Below, piece after piece: positions 14,614-14,986 of a stretch of DNA of 14,986 bases. The notes beneath the pieces are model-generated. The model was not told the DNA's origin, made no database searches, and was given only the letters and a program-made list of their open reading frames with translations. Source of the DNA: Halieaceae bacterium. GTDB lineage: Bacteria; Pseudomonadota; Gammaproteobacteria; Pseudomonadales; Halieaceae. Numbering within the stretch: position 1 is the stretch's first letter; each line of letters begins with the position of its first letter. The stretch is taken from positions 1-14,986 of the forward strand of contig JABIZW010000004.1 of assembly GCA_018666295.1 (NCBI GenBank), given 5' to 3'. The position numbers were made by a program, and so were the translations under genes.

Positions 14614-14986
14614 GGGGCACCTCGTGGCGCTGCATCCAAAGCCGCGCGTGCTGCCAGTCAGTTGAGTCAGGTGTGCTTGGGTTTGGGGCGTGGGTTTGAG
14701 TCAATATTGTAAGGGCGGTGCTGTCAAATTTTGGGCAGCTGCGCCTAAGAAATTGCGGCCAGTCCGTGCCGGAAAGACCTGCGACGGTCTCGGATGGATA
14801 AACTTTCAGTGCAGTTGCTTTAAGTGCGGCACTCAACGCATGTACGTCCGCATCACACGCCTCTAAATCCCGAAGCCACGCCAACCCCTCCCGGCGGTAG
14901 GCGGCCCTCTTGTAACGTCTGACAAACCAGATCACTGTGACGGTGGCCGCGAGGGCTGCTGCGATCAATAAGAGCCACCAGACCGG
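14606..14986 (-). CDS. DUF4381 protein, 3'-terminal part (cut by window edge)
   Basis: The frame is open through the right edge. The visible C-terminal 126 codons include the tail of a proline/tryptophan-flanked membrane helix (PVWWLLLIAAALAATVTVIWF), a basic stop-transfer RRYKRAAYRR, and a cytosolic helical region with LAWLRDLEACDADVHALSAAL. DUF4381 proteins sit between the DUF58 and VWA genes of gammaproteobacterial MoxR/Bat operons; their function is unknown. The start lies beyond the window: the TTG at 14968 lies within the helix and is not credible as the true start, because the reading frame upstream of it already encodes the helix. Its stop overlaps the batA start by eight bases. Confidence 0.85.
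   Translation of the reverse strand, partial: PVWWLLLIAAALAATVTVIWFVRRYKRAAYRREGLAWLRDLEACDADVHALSAALKATALKVYPSETVAGLSGTDWPQFLRRSCPKFDSTALTILTQTHAPNPSTPDSTDWQHARLWMQRHEVPRA

Noticed and set aside
14606..14968. Complete 120-residue gene starting at a TTG at 14968
   Set aside because: The frame continues upstream through hydrophobic codons to the edge, so this is the tail of a longer DUF4381 protein.

Overview
The window looks like the chromosome of a marine gammaproteobacterium, with roughly 53-55% GC by eye. The gene families and their order (NAD kinase, rhomboid, DUF1315, DUF2797, PepN, then a convergent BatA-BatB/C-BatD operon) recall pseudomonads and, more closely, marine OM60/NOR5-type (Halieaceae-like) lineages. 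That placement is inferred from memory of gene order and protein style, not from a search.

Layout. Positions 1-196 hold no confident gene. An MFS transporter of the spinster type runs rightward (197-1531). A small-gene zone follows (1532-2738). It holds a Trp-rich 47-residue membrane ORF on the plus strand (1668-1811), a hairpin, a 110-residue very hydrophobic protein on the minus strand (1860-2192), and a 64-residue cysteine-pair (zinc-ribbon-like) protein on the minus strand (2351-2545). None of these three has a function I recognise.

A tight rightward run of seven genes fills 2739-10194: lipoyl synthase (lipA), a GT4-like glycosyltransferase, NAD kinase (nadK), a rhomboid protease, a DUF1315/YeaC-like protein, a cysteine-rich DUF2797 protein, and aminopeptidase N (pepN). 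Gaps are at most 27 bases and one junction overlaps, so they are probably co-transcribed. The operon mixes cofactor metabolism (lipoate, NADP) with membrane and peptide turnover.

On the minus strand, 14986-10234 is the downstream part of a 'Bat' (MoxR-VWA) operon: the end of a DUF4381 protein (cut by the window edge), BatA, a BatB-BatC fusion, and BatD. All three junctions overlap. In this family, MoxR ATPases and membrane VWA proteins are thought to form an envelope chaperone or stress-tolerance system. The moxR and DUF58 genes expected upstream would lie past the right edge. This operon converges on pepN across a 39-base gap that contains an 11-bp tandem duplication.

The most interesting points are: a lipoyl synthase whose sequence reads like the mitochondrial type rather than the usual enterobacterial type and which has no lipB beside it; a DUF2797 protein with a GIY-YIG-like block behind a cysteine cluster; and the uncharacterised small-protein cluster at 1668-2545. 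I saw no mobile element, CRISPR array, tRNA or rRNA.
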